This document shows positions 54,671 to 62,285 of a DNA stretch of 64,000 bases, in pieces. The translations under genes were made by a program, and so were the position numbers. Numbering within the stretch: position 1 is the stretch's first letter; each line of letters begins with the position of its first letter. The DNA comes from Pseudomonas taiwanensis DSM 21245. GTDB lineage: Bacteria > Pseudomonadota > Gammaproteobacteria > Pseudomonadales > Pseudomonadaceae. Below the pieces are notes generated by a model. It was given only the letters and a program-made list of their open reading frames with translations. It was not told the origin of the DNA and did no database searches. The stretch covers positions 124,001 to 188,000 of the forward strand of contig NZ_AUEC01000010.1 in NCBI RefSeq assembly GCF_000425785.1. The letters run 5' to 3'.

Positions 54671-54715
54671 AACCACCACTCTCCACGTTCGTTTAACTGG
54701 GCGGGTTGGCGTGCA

Positions 54716-54730
54716 TGTAGTATAACTACA
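54716..54730. promoter_or_regulatory. HexR-like operator between zwf and the RpiR regulator
   Basis: TGTAGTATAACTACA is a perfect palindrome with a 3-base centre and fits the gammaproteobacterial HexR pattern TGTARTWWWAYTACA at every position. It lies 45 bases before the zwf and regulator starts in both directions. Confidence 0.72.
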
Positions 54731-54774
54731 AGAAAGCTACATCCCGGCCAGCCGATCATAACCGAGTCCAGCCT

Positions 54775-55641
54775 GTGAATCTGTTGCAACATATCGCTCA
54801 ATCGCGCCACCTGCTGCGCAAATCGGAACTGAAAGTGGCTGACCATGTGCTGCTTGATCCGGCTGCAGTCATGCACAGCTCGATGGCCGACCTGGCTCAC
54901 AGCGTGGGTATCAGCGAACCTACCATCGTGCGCTTCTGCCGTGCGATTGGCTGCTCGGGTTTCCAAGACCTCAAGTTGAAGTTGGCGCAGAGCCTGGCGG
55001 CCGGTGCCAGTTTCGGCCAGTTCGCGATCCACGAGGATGACTCGGTCGCCGACTACAGCCTGAAAATTTTCGACACCACGCTGCACACCCTCATGGAAGT
55101 GCGCGAACACCTCGACCCTCAGGCGTTGCAGCAGGCGGTGAGCGCCATGGCGCAGGCGCAGCGCGTGGAGTTCTATGGGTTCGGTGCCTCGGGTGCGGTG
55201 GCCGCCGATGCCCAGCACAAGTTCTTCCGTCTGTTGCTCAGCGCCGCGGCGTACTCCGACCCGCACATGCAGGCGATGTCTGCCGTCACCTTGAAACCTG
55301 GTGATGTTGCGGTCTGCATCTCGCAATCCGGGCGCTCAAAGGACTTGCTGATCACCGCCAACCTGGTGCGTGAGAGCGGTGCCAACCTGATTACCCTGTG
55401 CCCAAGCCAGACGCCATTGGCGGAGCTGTCCACGGTGAACCTGGCGATCGATGTGCACGAGGACACGGAAATCTATACGCCGCTGACCTCGCGTATCGCC
55501 CACCTGGTCGTGATCGACGTGCTGGCCATGGGCGTAGCCATGGCGCGCGGGCCAAGCCTGGTCAACCACCTGAAGAGCGTGAAGCGCAGTCTGCGCAGCC
55601 TGCGGTTGTCGCCGAAGTCGATCAAGGCGATGGACGACTGA
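54775..55641 (+). CDS. RpiR-family regulator, HexR-like
   Basis: GTG at 54775 starts 288 residues. The N-terminal RpiR helix-turn-helix reads MNLLQHIAQSRHLLRKSELKVADHVLLDPAAVMHSSMADLAHSVGISEPTIVRFCRAIGCSGFQDLKLKLAQSL, very close to HexR. The SIS domain has VEFYGFGASGAVAADAQHKFFRL and VCISQSGRSKDLL. HexR responds to 2-keto-3-deoxy-6-phosphogluconate; this copy beside a second zwf probably senses a related sugar phosphate (inference). The palindrome just upstream suggests control of itself and zwf. Confidence 0.88.
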   Translation: MNLLQHIAQSRHLLRKSELKVADHVLLDPAAVMHSSMADLAHSVGISEPTIVRFCRAIGCSGFQDLKLKLAQSLAAGASFGQFAIHEDDSVADYSLKIFDTTLHTLMEVREHLDPQALQQAVSAMAQAQRVEFYGFGASGAVAADAQHKFFRLLLSAAAYSDPHMQAMSAVTLKPGDVAVCISQSGRSKDLLITANLVRESGANLITLCPSQTPLAELSTVNLAIDVHEDTEIYTPLTSRIAHLVVIDVLAMGVAMARGPSLVNHLKSVKRSLRSLRLSPKSIKAMDD

Positions 55642-55655
55642 CCGGGCAGGCACTG

Positions 55656-55683
55656 CAGGCGTCGGCTTGCCGGCGATGCTCCG
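55656..55683. repeat. Partial REP-like sequence
   Basis: The sequence GTCGGCTTGCCGGCGA at about 55660-55675 has a REP-like GCCGGC palindrome. It lies after the HexR-like gene; the rest of this 147-base gap carries the leader of the next small gene. Confidence 0.35.
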
Positions 55684-55788
55684 GTACCCAAACGACCAAA
55701 TTTCACCATTTTGTCACCGTTTCACAGCCAAACCGTAAACCGCCAACGTCACGCTGAAGCTCCCGCATCTTAATCTGGGAGACAGGCA

Positions 55789-56007
55789 ATGGCTCGTGAC
55801 TACGACGGTACGTACCAACCCAGCGCCAAGGCTCGCAAGCAGCAGGAAAAAGATCAGCGTCGCATGGAATATCGACGCGCGATCGAAAGCTACTGCGACC
55901 AACGTCAATTGCTCCGCGACCTGGCGGACTACCCTGAGCTACAAGCGCTCACGGTGTGGCGGGCATCGTCGGCAGCTTCCCCGAAAAACGCTCAACAAGC
56001 GCACTGA
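55789..56007 (+). CDS. Small basic Pseudomonas protein of unknown function (PA3496-like?)
   Basis: This 72-residue protein (MARDYDGTYQPSAKARKQQEKDQRRMEYRRAIESYCDQRQLLRDLADYPELQ) is rich in Lys/Arg/Gln/Glu and mostly helical. A GGGAGA ribosome site precedes the ATG. Its last 59 bases overlap the 3' end of the LysR gene on the other strand. It may belong to the small PA3496-type family of pseudomonads, but this is recalled rather than shown. Function is unknown. Confidence 0.68.
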   Translation: MARDYDGTYQPSAKARKQQEKDQRRMEYRRAIESYCDQRQLLRDLADYPELQALTVWRASSAASPKNAQQAH

Positions 56008-56911
56008 TCAAAGCACGTTCGCTGCGGATGAACGCCAGAAACGCCAAGGCCACCGGCGACTGTCGCTTGGCCTTGGACTGCACCACGCACCAGCTGCGAT
56101 ACAGGGGCAGCTCTTCGACCGGCAGCTCTTTGAGCACCCCAGTGGCGAGCTCCAGGTTCAGCGCATGGCGGGTCAGCAGGGCAATGCCAAGCCCGGCGAT
56201 CACACATTCGCGCTGGGCATCGGCCGAGGCCACCTCCAAGGTCTGGGTGAAGTGCACGCGCTTGTCCTTGAAGTACTCCTCGCAAGCCTTGCGCGTGCCG
56301 GAACCCTGTTCCCGCACGAGCAGGGTATGAGGCTCAAGATCTTGCAGGCGCAAGTGTTCGAGCTTGCACAACGGGTGGTCCGGAGGCGCTACGGCAACGA
56401 TCGGGTTGTTGAGGAATGGCAGAAACTCCAAGCCCATGTCCTGGGGCACCATCGACATGATGATCAGGTCATCGCGGTTGTCCGAAAGGCGCCGGATGGC
56501 CTGGGCGCGGTTGACCACCGTCAGGGTCAGGTTGACCTCCGGGTGACGCTGCTTGAAGGCGGCGAACAGGTGTGGCACGAAGTATTTGGCACTGGACTCG
56601 ATCGCCAGCTTCAGCTGCCCCTGCAATGAGCCCTGCATGTCCGACAGTTGCATGTCGAGGCTTTCCAGGCGACCGAAGATATCCCGGCTGGCGCGCTGCA
56701 AAGCTTCAGCCGCCTCGGTCAGGTAGAGCTTCTTGCCGACATACTCGAACAGCGGTTGGCCGATCAGCTCTTCGAGCTGCCGAATCTGTAGACTAACGGC
56801 GGGTTGCGTCAACGCCATTTCTTCCGCAGCCCGGCTGTACGAGCGCAAATCGCACACCTCGTTGAAGATCTGCAGCTGACGCAATGTCATACGCATCAAG
56901 GACTTACGCAT
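55949..56911 (-). CDS. LysR-family regulator of the pyruvate carboxylase genes (PycR-like)
   Basis: ATG at 56911 gives 320 residues (MRKSLMRMTLRQLQIFNEVCDLRSYSRAAEEMALTQPAVSLQIRQLEELIGQPLFE), with GGAT well spaced upstream; an in-frame start at 56947 is possible. The winged helix-turn-helix is at about 8-66, and the substrate-binding domain follows. It is divergent from pycA, 189 bases apart, the same arrangement as pycR-pycA in P. aeruginosa, and probably controls that operon. The C-terminus overlaps the small protein gene on the other strand. Confidence 0.88.
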   Translation of the reverse strand: MRKSLMRMTLRQLQIFNEVCDLRSYSRAAEEMALTQPAVSLQIRQLEELIGQPLFEYVGKKLYLTEAAEALQRASRDIFGRLESLDMQLSDMQGSLQGQLKLAIESSAKYFVPHLFAAFKQRHPEVNLTLTVVNRAQAIRRLSDNRDDLIIMSMVPQDMGLEFLPFLNNPIVAVAPPDHPLCKLEHLRLQDLEPHTLLVREQGSGTRKACEEYFKDKRVHFTQTLEVASADAQRECVIAGLGIALLTRHALNLELATGVLKELPVEELPLYRSWCVVQSKAKRQSPVALAFLAFIRSERALISALVERFSGKLPTMPATP

Positions 56912-56947
56912 TTTTATCCGGGCTCCTGCAAAACCTTGTAACTGCAC

Positions 56948-56965
56948 TATAAGCTTTTGCTAATA
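56948..56965. promoter_or_regulatory. Possible LysR-type binding site upstream of pycA
   Basis: TATAAGCTTTTGCTAATA contains a T-N11-A pattern and partly symmetric arms in the AT-rich gap between the LysR gene and pycA. This is a weak candidate judged by eye. Confidence 0.3.
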
Positions 56966-57100
56966 CAGCCTCTAACAAATATTGATTTTTGTTTATCGAC
57001 CTTCGGCGCTAGGGTGAATACGCGACTGGCCATCAACGTCTGGTCACGCGCCGACCGGTAGAACCGGCTCGTCTGTTCCTACGGCTTTGGGAAGACTCCA

Positions 57101-58516
57101 GTGATAAAAAAAATCCTGATCGCCAACCGAGGTGAAATCGCAGTTCGGATCGTGCGTGCTTGCGCCGAGATGGGCATTCGCTCGGTGGCGATCTATTCCG
57201 ACGCCGACCGTCATGCCTTGCACGTCAAGCGTGCCGATGAGGCCTACAGCATTGGTGCCGAGCCGCTGGCCGGTTACCTGAACCCGCGCAAGCTGGTGAA
57301 CCTGGCTGTGGAAACCGGCTGCGATGCGTTGCACCCCGGTTACGGTTTCCTGTCGGAAAACGCTGAACTGGCAGAGATCTGCGCTGAGCGCGGCATCAAG
57401 TTCATTGGGCCGGCTGCCGACGTCATTCGCCGTATGGGCGACAAGACCGAAGCGCGCCGTACCATGATCGCCGCTGGCGTTCCGGTGACCCCTGGCACCG
57501 AAGGCAACGTTGCCGATATCCACGAAGCCCTGAGCGAAGGCGACCGCATCGGTTACCCGGTGATGCTCAAGGCCACCTCCGGCGGTGGCGGCCGCGGCAT
57601 TCGCCGTTGCAACAGCCGTGAAGAACTGGAACAGAACTTCCCCCGGGTCATTTCCGAGGCCACCAAGGCATTTGGTTCGGCTGAAGTGTTCCTGGAGAAG
57701 TGCATCGTCAACCCCAAGCACATCGAAGCGCAAATCCTCGGTGACAGCTTCGGCAATGTGGTGCACCTGTTCGAGCGCGACTGCTCGATCCAGCGCCGTA
57801 ACCAGAAGCTCATCGAAATTGCCCCAAGCCCACAGCTGACCCCCGAGCAGCGCGCCTACATCGGCGACCTGGCGGTGCGTGCGGCCAAGGCAGTGAATTA
57901 CGAGAACGCCGGTACCGTGGAGTTCCTGCTCGCCGATGGCGAGGTGTACTTCATGGAGATGAACACCCGGGTGCAGGTGGAACACACCATCACCGAGGAA
58001 ATCACCGGCATCGACATCGTCCGTGAACAGATCCGCATTGCCTCTGGCCTGCCACTGTCGGTCAAGCAGGAAGACATCCAGCACCGCGGCTACGCGTTGC
58101 AGTTCCGTATCAACGCTGAAGATCCGAAGAACAACTTCCTCCCAAGCTTCGGCAAGATCACCCGTTACTACGCTCCCGGCGGCCCGGGCGTGCGCACCGA
58201 TACGGCGATCTATACCGGCTACACCATTCCGCCGTTCTACGACTCGATGTGTCTGAAGCTGGTGGTCTGGGCGCTTACCTGGGAAGAGGCCATGGACCGC
58301 GGCCTGCGGGCTCTGGACGACATGCGCGTGCAAGGGGTGAAAACCACCGCCGCGTACTACCAGGAAATTCTGCGCAACCCAGAATTCCGTAGCGGCCAGT
58401 TCAACACCAGCTTCGTCGAAAGCCATCCTGAACTGACCAACTACTCGATCAAGCGCAAACCCGAAGAGCTGGCCCTGGCCATCGCTGCCGCCATCGCCGC
58501 CCACGCAGGCCTGTGA
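57101..58516 (+). CDS. pycA: Pyruvate carboxylase subunit A (biotin carboxylase)
   Basis: This is the biotin carboxylase half of a two-subunit pyruvate carboxylase, which forms oxaloacetate from pyruvate. It has 471 residues from GTG at 57101 (MIKKILIANRGEIAVRIVRACAEMGI). The ATP-grasp glycine loop TSGGGGRGIR is at 159-168, and MEMNTRVQVEHTITEEITGIDIVREQ carries the catalytic residues. The C-terminus extends about 20 residues beyond AccC-type enzymes. It is 12 bases upstream of pycB and regulated most likely by the divergent LysR protein. Confidence 0.93.
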   Translation: MIKKILIANRGEIAVRIVRACAEMGIRSVAIYSDADRHALHVKRADEAYSIGAEPLAGYLNPRKLVNLAVETGCDALHPGYGFLSENAELAEICAERGIKFIGPAADVIRRMGDKTEARRTMIAAGVPVTPGTEGNVADIHEALSEGDRIGYPVMLKATSGGGGRGIRRCNSREELEQNFPRVISEATKAFGSAEVFLEKCIVNPKHIEAQILGDSFGNVVHLFERDCSIQRRNQKLIEIAPSPQLTPEQRAYIGDLAVRAAKAVNYENAGTVEFLLADGEVYFMEMNTRVQVEHTITEEITGIDIVREQIRIASGLPLSVKQEDIQHRGYALQFRINAEDPKNNFLPSFGKITRYYAPGGPGVRTDTAIYTGYTIPPFYDSMCLKLVVWALTWEEAMDRGLRALDDMRVQGVKTTAAYYQEILRNPEFRSGQFNTSFVESHPELTNYSIKRKPEELALAIAAAIAAHAGL

Positions 58517-58527
58517 GGAATTCCATA

Positions 58528-60336
58528 ATGTCCAAGAAAATTCACGTAACCGACACGATCCTGCGCGACGCCCACCAGTCCCTGCTGGCTACCCGCATGC
58601 GCACCGAAGACATGCTGCCGATCTGCGACAAGCTCGACAAAGTCGGCTACTGGTCGCTGGAAGTCTGGGGCGGTGCCACCTTCGATGCCTGCGTGCGCTT
58701 CCTCAAGGAAGACCCGTGGGAACGCCTGCGCAAGCTGCGCGCTGCGCTGCCCAACACCCGCCTGCAAATGCTGCTGCGCGGCCAGAACCTACTGGGCTAT
58801 CGTCACTACAGCGATGATGTGGTCAAGGCTTTCGTGGCCAAGGCTGCTGTCAACGGCATCGACGTGTTCCGTATCTTCGACGCCATGAACGACGTGCGTA
58901 ACCTGCGTGTGGCCATCGAGGCGGTCAAGGCTGCGGGCAAGCATGCCCAGGGCACCATTGCCTACACCACCAGCCCGGTACACACCATCGATGCGTTCGT
59001 CGCCCAGGCCAAGCAGATGGAAGCCATGGGTTGCGACTCGGTGGCGATCAAGGACATGGCCGGCCTGCTGACTCCCTACGCCACCGGCGAACTGGTCAAG
59101 GCGCTGAAAGCTGAGCAGTCGCTGCCGGTGTTCATCCACTCCCATGACACTGCCGGCCTGGCAGCCATGTGCCAGCTCAAGGCGGTGGAAAACGGTGCCG
59201 ACCACATCGACACCGCCATCTCCAGCTTCGCCTGGGGCACCAGCCACCCGGGTACCGAGTCGATGGTCGCCGCGCTCAAGGGCAGCGAGTTCGACACCGG
59301 CCTGGACCTGGAACTGCTGCAGGAAATCGGCCTGTACTTCTATGCCGTGCGCAAGAAGTACCATCAGTTCGAAAGTGAATTCACCGCCGTGGACACCCGC
59401 GTGCAGGTGAACCAGGTACCCGGTGGCATGATTTCCAACCTGGCCAACCAGCTCAAGGAGCAGGGCGCTCTGAACCGCATGAACGAGGTGCTGGCCGAGA
59501 TCCCGCGTGTTCGCGAAGACCTTGGCTTCCCGCCGCTGGTCACCCCGACTTCGCAGATCGTCGGCACCCAGGCGTTCTTCAACGTGCTGGCTGGCGAGCG
59601 CTACAAGACCATCACCAACGAAGTGAAGCTGTACCTGCAAGGCGGTTACGGCAAAGCGCCAGGCGTGGTGAACGAGCAACTGCGTCGCCAGGCCATCGGT
59701 AGCGAAGAAGTGATCGACGTGCGTCCGGCCGACCTGCTGAAGCCGGAAATGGCCAAGCTGCGCGCCGATATCGGCGCCCTGGCGCGCTGCGAGGAAGACG
59801 TGCTGACCTACGCCATGTTCCCGGACATCGGCCGCAAGTTCCTCGAAGAGCGTGAAGCCGGCACCTTGGTCCCCGAAGCCCTGCTGCCGATTCCGGAAGC
59901 CGGCGCAGCGGCGGCGCCAGGCGGAGAAGGCGTGCCGACCGAGTTCGTCATCGACGTGCATGGCGAAACCTACCGCGTCGACATCACCGGTGTGGGGGTC
60001 AAGGCCGAAGGCAAGCGTCACTTCTACCTGTCGATCGACGGCATGCCGGAGGAAGTGGTGTTCGAGCCGCTCAACGAGTTCGTCAGCGGTGGCGGCAGCA
60101 AGCGCAAGCAGGCCAGCGCGCCGGGCCACATCAGCACGACCATGCCAGGCAACATCGTCGATGTACTGGTCACGGAAGGCGTTGTGGTCAAGGCCGGCCA
60201 AGCGGTGCTGATCACCGAGGCCATGAAGATGGAGACCGAAGTGCAGGCGGCGATCGCCGGCAAGGTCGTGGCTATCCATGTGGCCAAGGGCGACCGTGTG
60301 ACGCCGGGTGAGATCCTGATCGAGATCGAGGGCTGA
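58528..60336 (+). CDS. pycB: Pyruvate carboxylase subunit B (carboxyltransferase-biotin carrier; OadA-like)
   Basis: ATG at 58528 gives 602 residues (MSKKIHVTDTILRDAHQSLLATRMRTEDML), with GAGGAA upstream. The N-terminal carboxyltransferase shows DTILRDAHQS, DVFRIFDAMND, AIKDMAGLLTP and HSHDTAGLA. The C-terminal biotinyl domain carries the modified lysine K567 in EAMKMETEV. Such proteins are often annotated as oxaloacetate decarboxylase alpha. Without beta/gamma subunits nearby and next to pycA, the anaplerotic carboxylase assignment is favoured. Confidence 0.93.
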   Translation: MSKKIHVTDTILRDAHQSLLATRMRTEDMLPICDKLDKVGYWSLEVWGGATFDACVRFLKEDPWERLRKLRAALPNTRLQMLLRGQNLLGYRHYSDDVVKAFVAKAAVNGIDVFRIFDAMNDVRNLRVAIEAVKAAGKHAQGTIAYTTSPVHTIDAFVAQAKQMEAMGCDSVAIKDMAGLLTPYATGELVKALKAEQSLPVFIHSHDTAGLAAMCQLKAVENGADHIDTAISSFAWGTSHPGTESMVAALKGSEFDTGLDLELLQEIGLYFYAVRKKYHQFESEFTAVDTRVQVNQVPGGMISNLANQLKEQGALNRMNEVLAEIPRVREDLGFPPLVTPTSQIVGTQAFFNVLAGERYKTITNEVKLYLQGGYGKAPGVVNEQLRRQAIGSEEVIDVRPADLLKPEMAKLRADIGALARCEEDVLTYAMFPDIGRKFLEEREAGTLVPEALLPIPEAGAAAAPGGEGVPTEFVIDVHGETYRVDITGVGVKAEGKRHFYLSIDGMPEEVVFEPLNEFVSGGGSKRKQASAPGHISTTMPGNIVDVLVTEGVVVKAGQAVLITEAMKMETEVQAAIAGKVVAIHVAKGDRVTPGEILIEIEG

Positions 60337-60368
60337 GATACGCCCTCATCTACAAGCGGTTAACCTCT

Positions 60369-60393
60369 GGGGAGCGGGTGCTCCCCTTTTTTT
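60369..60393 (+). terminator. Rho-independent terminator after pycB
   Basis: A stem GGGGAGC-gggt-GCTCCCC followed by seven T residues lies 32 bases after the pycB stop. Confidence 0.9.
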
Positions 60394-60427
60394 GCCTGGA
60401 CGCCGGCAAGTCGGTCCAGTACCACCA

Positions 60428-61099
60428 TCAGCCGTTGCGGCACGCCTCGAGTGTCTTGATCTGGCCCTCGGGACGCTGGTTGTCAGCACTCAACCACTGC
60501 TCGAACCCCGCGGCCACTCGCGGCCACTCATCATCGGTAATCGAATACCAGGCCGTGTCGCGGTTACGATCCTTGACCACCAGGTGCTTGCGGAACACGC
60601 CCTCGAACTGGAAGCCGAATCGCTCTGCAGCCCGCTTGGAGCGAGCGTTGGCGTTATTGCACTTCCATTCCAGGCGGCGGTTGCCCAGCTCGAAGCTCAG
60701 CTTGCCTAGCAGGTACACCGCCTCGGTGCTCTTTGGCGTGCGCTGCATGGCGGCGCCGAAGGCGATATGACCGATCTCGATGCGGCCATGATCGGGCACG
60801 ATCGACATCAGGCTCAGGATGCCCTGCGCCTGTCCGCTGCGGCGGTCGATGACGGCATAGTAGAGCGGGTCACGCCCCGCAGCGTTGCTGTCTAGCCAGC
60901 GGTCGAAGGTGGCGCGCTCGGTGAAGGGTCCGTAAGGCAGGTAGTCCCATAGCCGCGGGTCCGAGGCTGGGCCTTGCAGCACCTCCCAGAGGTCGTCGCC
61001 ATGGCGCGCTGGGTCGAGCTTTTCCAGGCGGATGAAACGGCCTTCGATGGGTTCTGCCGTAGGCGTAGATGCAGGTTTCCAGTTCAATGCGTCAGTCAT
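60428..61099 (-). CDS. GNAT-family N-acetyltransferase (RimJ/RimL-like)
   Basis: ATG at 61099 gives 223 residues (MTDALNWKPASTPTAEPIEGRFIRLEKLDPARHGDDLWEVLQG). The GNAT core has IEIGHIAFGAAMQRTPKSTEAVYLL and the acetyl-CoA region KCNNANARSKRAAERFGFQFEGVFRKHLVVKDRNRDTAWYSIT, typical of RimJ/RimL-like enzymes. It is the last gene of a three-gene operon (PaiB-like, GNAT, GNAT), starting 7 bases after the preceding stop. Substrate unknown; polyamine acetylation is a possibility from context. Confidence 0.87.
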   Translation of the reverse strand: MTDALNWKPASTPTAEPIEGRFIRLEKLDPARHGDDLWEVLQGPASDPRLWDYLPYGPFTERATFDRWLDSNAAGRDPLYYAVIDRRSGQAQGILSLMSIVPDHGRIEIGHIAFGAAMQRTPKSTEAVYLLGKLSFELGNRRLEWKCNNANARSKRAAERFGFQFEGVFRKHLVVKDRNRDTAWYSITDDEWPRVAAGFEQWLSADNQRPEGQIKTLEACRNG

Positions 61100-61106
61100 G
61101 CTCAGC

Positions 61107-61553
61107 CTACAGCCCTTTGCGGAATTGGATGAAGCCAGGGCGCTCGGCAACCTGCTCGTACAGGCTGATGGCGGTGGCGTTGGTCTCGTGAGTCAGCCAG
61201 TGCACCTTGATGCAGCCAGCGGCCTTGGCCGTGGCATAAACGTGTTCGATCAGCTGGCGGCCGATGCCCAGGCCCCGTTGCTTGCTGTCCACGTACAAGT
61301 CCTGCAGGTAGCAGGAATTCTCGATGCTCCAGTTGGAACGATGATAGATCCAGTTGACCATCCCGACCGCCTCGCCATCGACCCAGGCCAGCGCCGAATG
61401 GGTAGGCTCGTTCGGGTCGAGCAGGCGCTGCCAGGTGCTGACGCTGACCTCCTCTGCCAGTTCGGTTTCATAAAAGCGCAGGTAGGCTTGCCACAGGGCG
61501 AGCCAGGCGGCGTGGTCTTCGGCGCGGACGGGGCGCAGGGTGACGCAGGTCAT
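61107..61553 (-). CDS. GNAT-family N-acetyltransferase (small)
   Basis: These 148 residues start MTCVTLRPVRAEDHAAWLALWQAYLRFYETELAEEV. The acetyl-CoA loop is QRGLGIGRQLIEHVYATAKAAGCIKVHWLTHETNATAISLYEQVAERPGFIQF. It lies 12 bases after the PaiB-like gene and 7 bases before the next GNAT gene. In Bacillus, paiA (a polyamine N-acetyltransferase) is paired with paiB, so this may be the functional counterpart (inference). Confidence 0.87.
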   Translation of the reverse strand: MTCVTLRPVRAEDHAAWLALWQAYLRFYETELAEEVSVSTWQRLLDPNEPTHSALAWVDGEAVGMVNWIYHRSNWSIENSCYLQDLYVDSKQRGLGIGRQLIEHVYATAKAAGCIKVHWLTHETNATAISLYEQVAERPGFIQFRKGL

Positions 61554-61565
61554 GGGGCTTTTCCT

Positions 61566-62195
61566 TCAGAGTTGGCGCATGTGCGCCGCGAGTTGATTGT
61601 CCAGGTGGTCGGCGCTGGCGCTGAGGCCTTCGCGCACGCCAGCGATGTCCTGCTCCGAGCGGTTCTGGCTGAGCTTGCGTGCTCCCTGCAGGCGGGCAAT
61701 GGGCATGCGGATGCCGACAATGGCGCGGAGCATGCCGTCCACGTAGTCGGTGGGAGCGTCCGTCACGCTCCATGGCAGGTTACGGCCTTGCTCGTGGCGG
61801 TCGGTCAGGCGGCTGACGATGTCCAGCAAAGGGGTGGCATCGTGGATGACGTCGACCGAGCCATAGGCATGAACCGCCAGGTAGTTCCACGTTGGCACGA
61901 CCTTGGGGTTGTCGGCTTTGCTGGGGTAGTAGCTGGGGCTGACATAAGCGTCCGCTCCTGGGAATACCAGCATTGCCTCGCTGCCGTGCTGCAGGTCCTG
62001 CCATTGGCGATTGGCTCGGGCAAGGTGAGCATAGACGGTGCCGAACTCGCCTTCGCTTGGCTCGACAAGCACGGGTAGGTGGCTGGCCAGCAGGCCGTGC
62101 TCGCCATGGCTGACCAGCACGGCAAGGCGTGTATCGAGCATGTGCTGGTGCAGGCGCTGGAGATCATGTTCCTGATGAGGCTTGCTGTTGTACAT
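61566..62195 (-). CDS. FMN-binding PaiB-family protein
   Basis: ATG at 62195 gives 209 residues (MYNSKPHQEHDLQRLHQHMLDTRLAVLVSHGEHGLLASHLPVLVEPSEG), after an AAGGAA site. The FMN-binding split-barrel fold of PaiB is indicated by SHLPVLVE, LVFPGADAYVSPSYYPSKADNPKVVPTWNYLAVHAYG and LRAIVGIRMPI. It leads an operon with two GNAT genes and is divergent from the MocR regulator, with 90 bases between starts. B. subtilis PaiB was described as a negative regulator; DNA binding is uncertain here. Confidence 0.86.
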   Translation of the reverse strand: MYNSKPHQEHDLQRLHQHMLDTRLAVLVSHGEHGLLASHLPVLVEPSEGEFGTVYAHLARANRQWQDLQHGSEAMLVFPGADAYVSPSYYPSKADNPKVVPTWNYLAVHAYGSVDVIHDATPLLDIVSRLTDRHEQGRNLPWSVTDAPTDYVDGMLRAIVGIRMPIARLQGARKLSQNRSEQDIAGVREGLSASADHLDNQLAAHMRQL

Positions 62196-62285
62196 GGCGA
62201 GGTTCCTTGTCGAATCACTCCATCCTAGGCAGGCTATTGGCACCGAGTAAGAGCCATTAACGGCTGATTTCATAGGTCCAATTCC

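Noticed and set aside
61872..61890. GTTCCACGTTGGCAC in the PaiB-like gene as a parS site
   Set aside because: The palindrome is broken in the second arm, leaving only a half-site.
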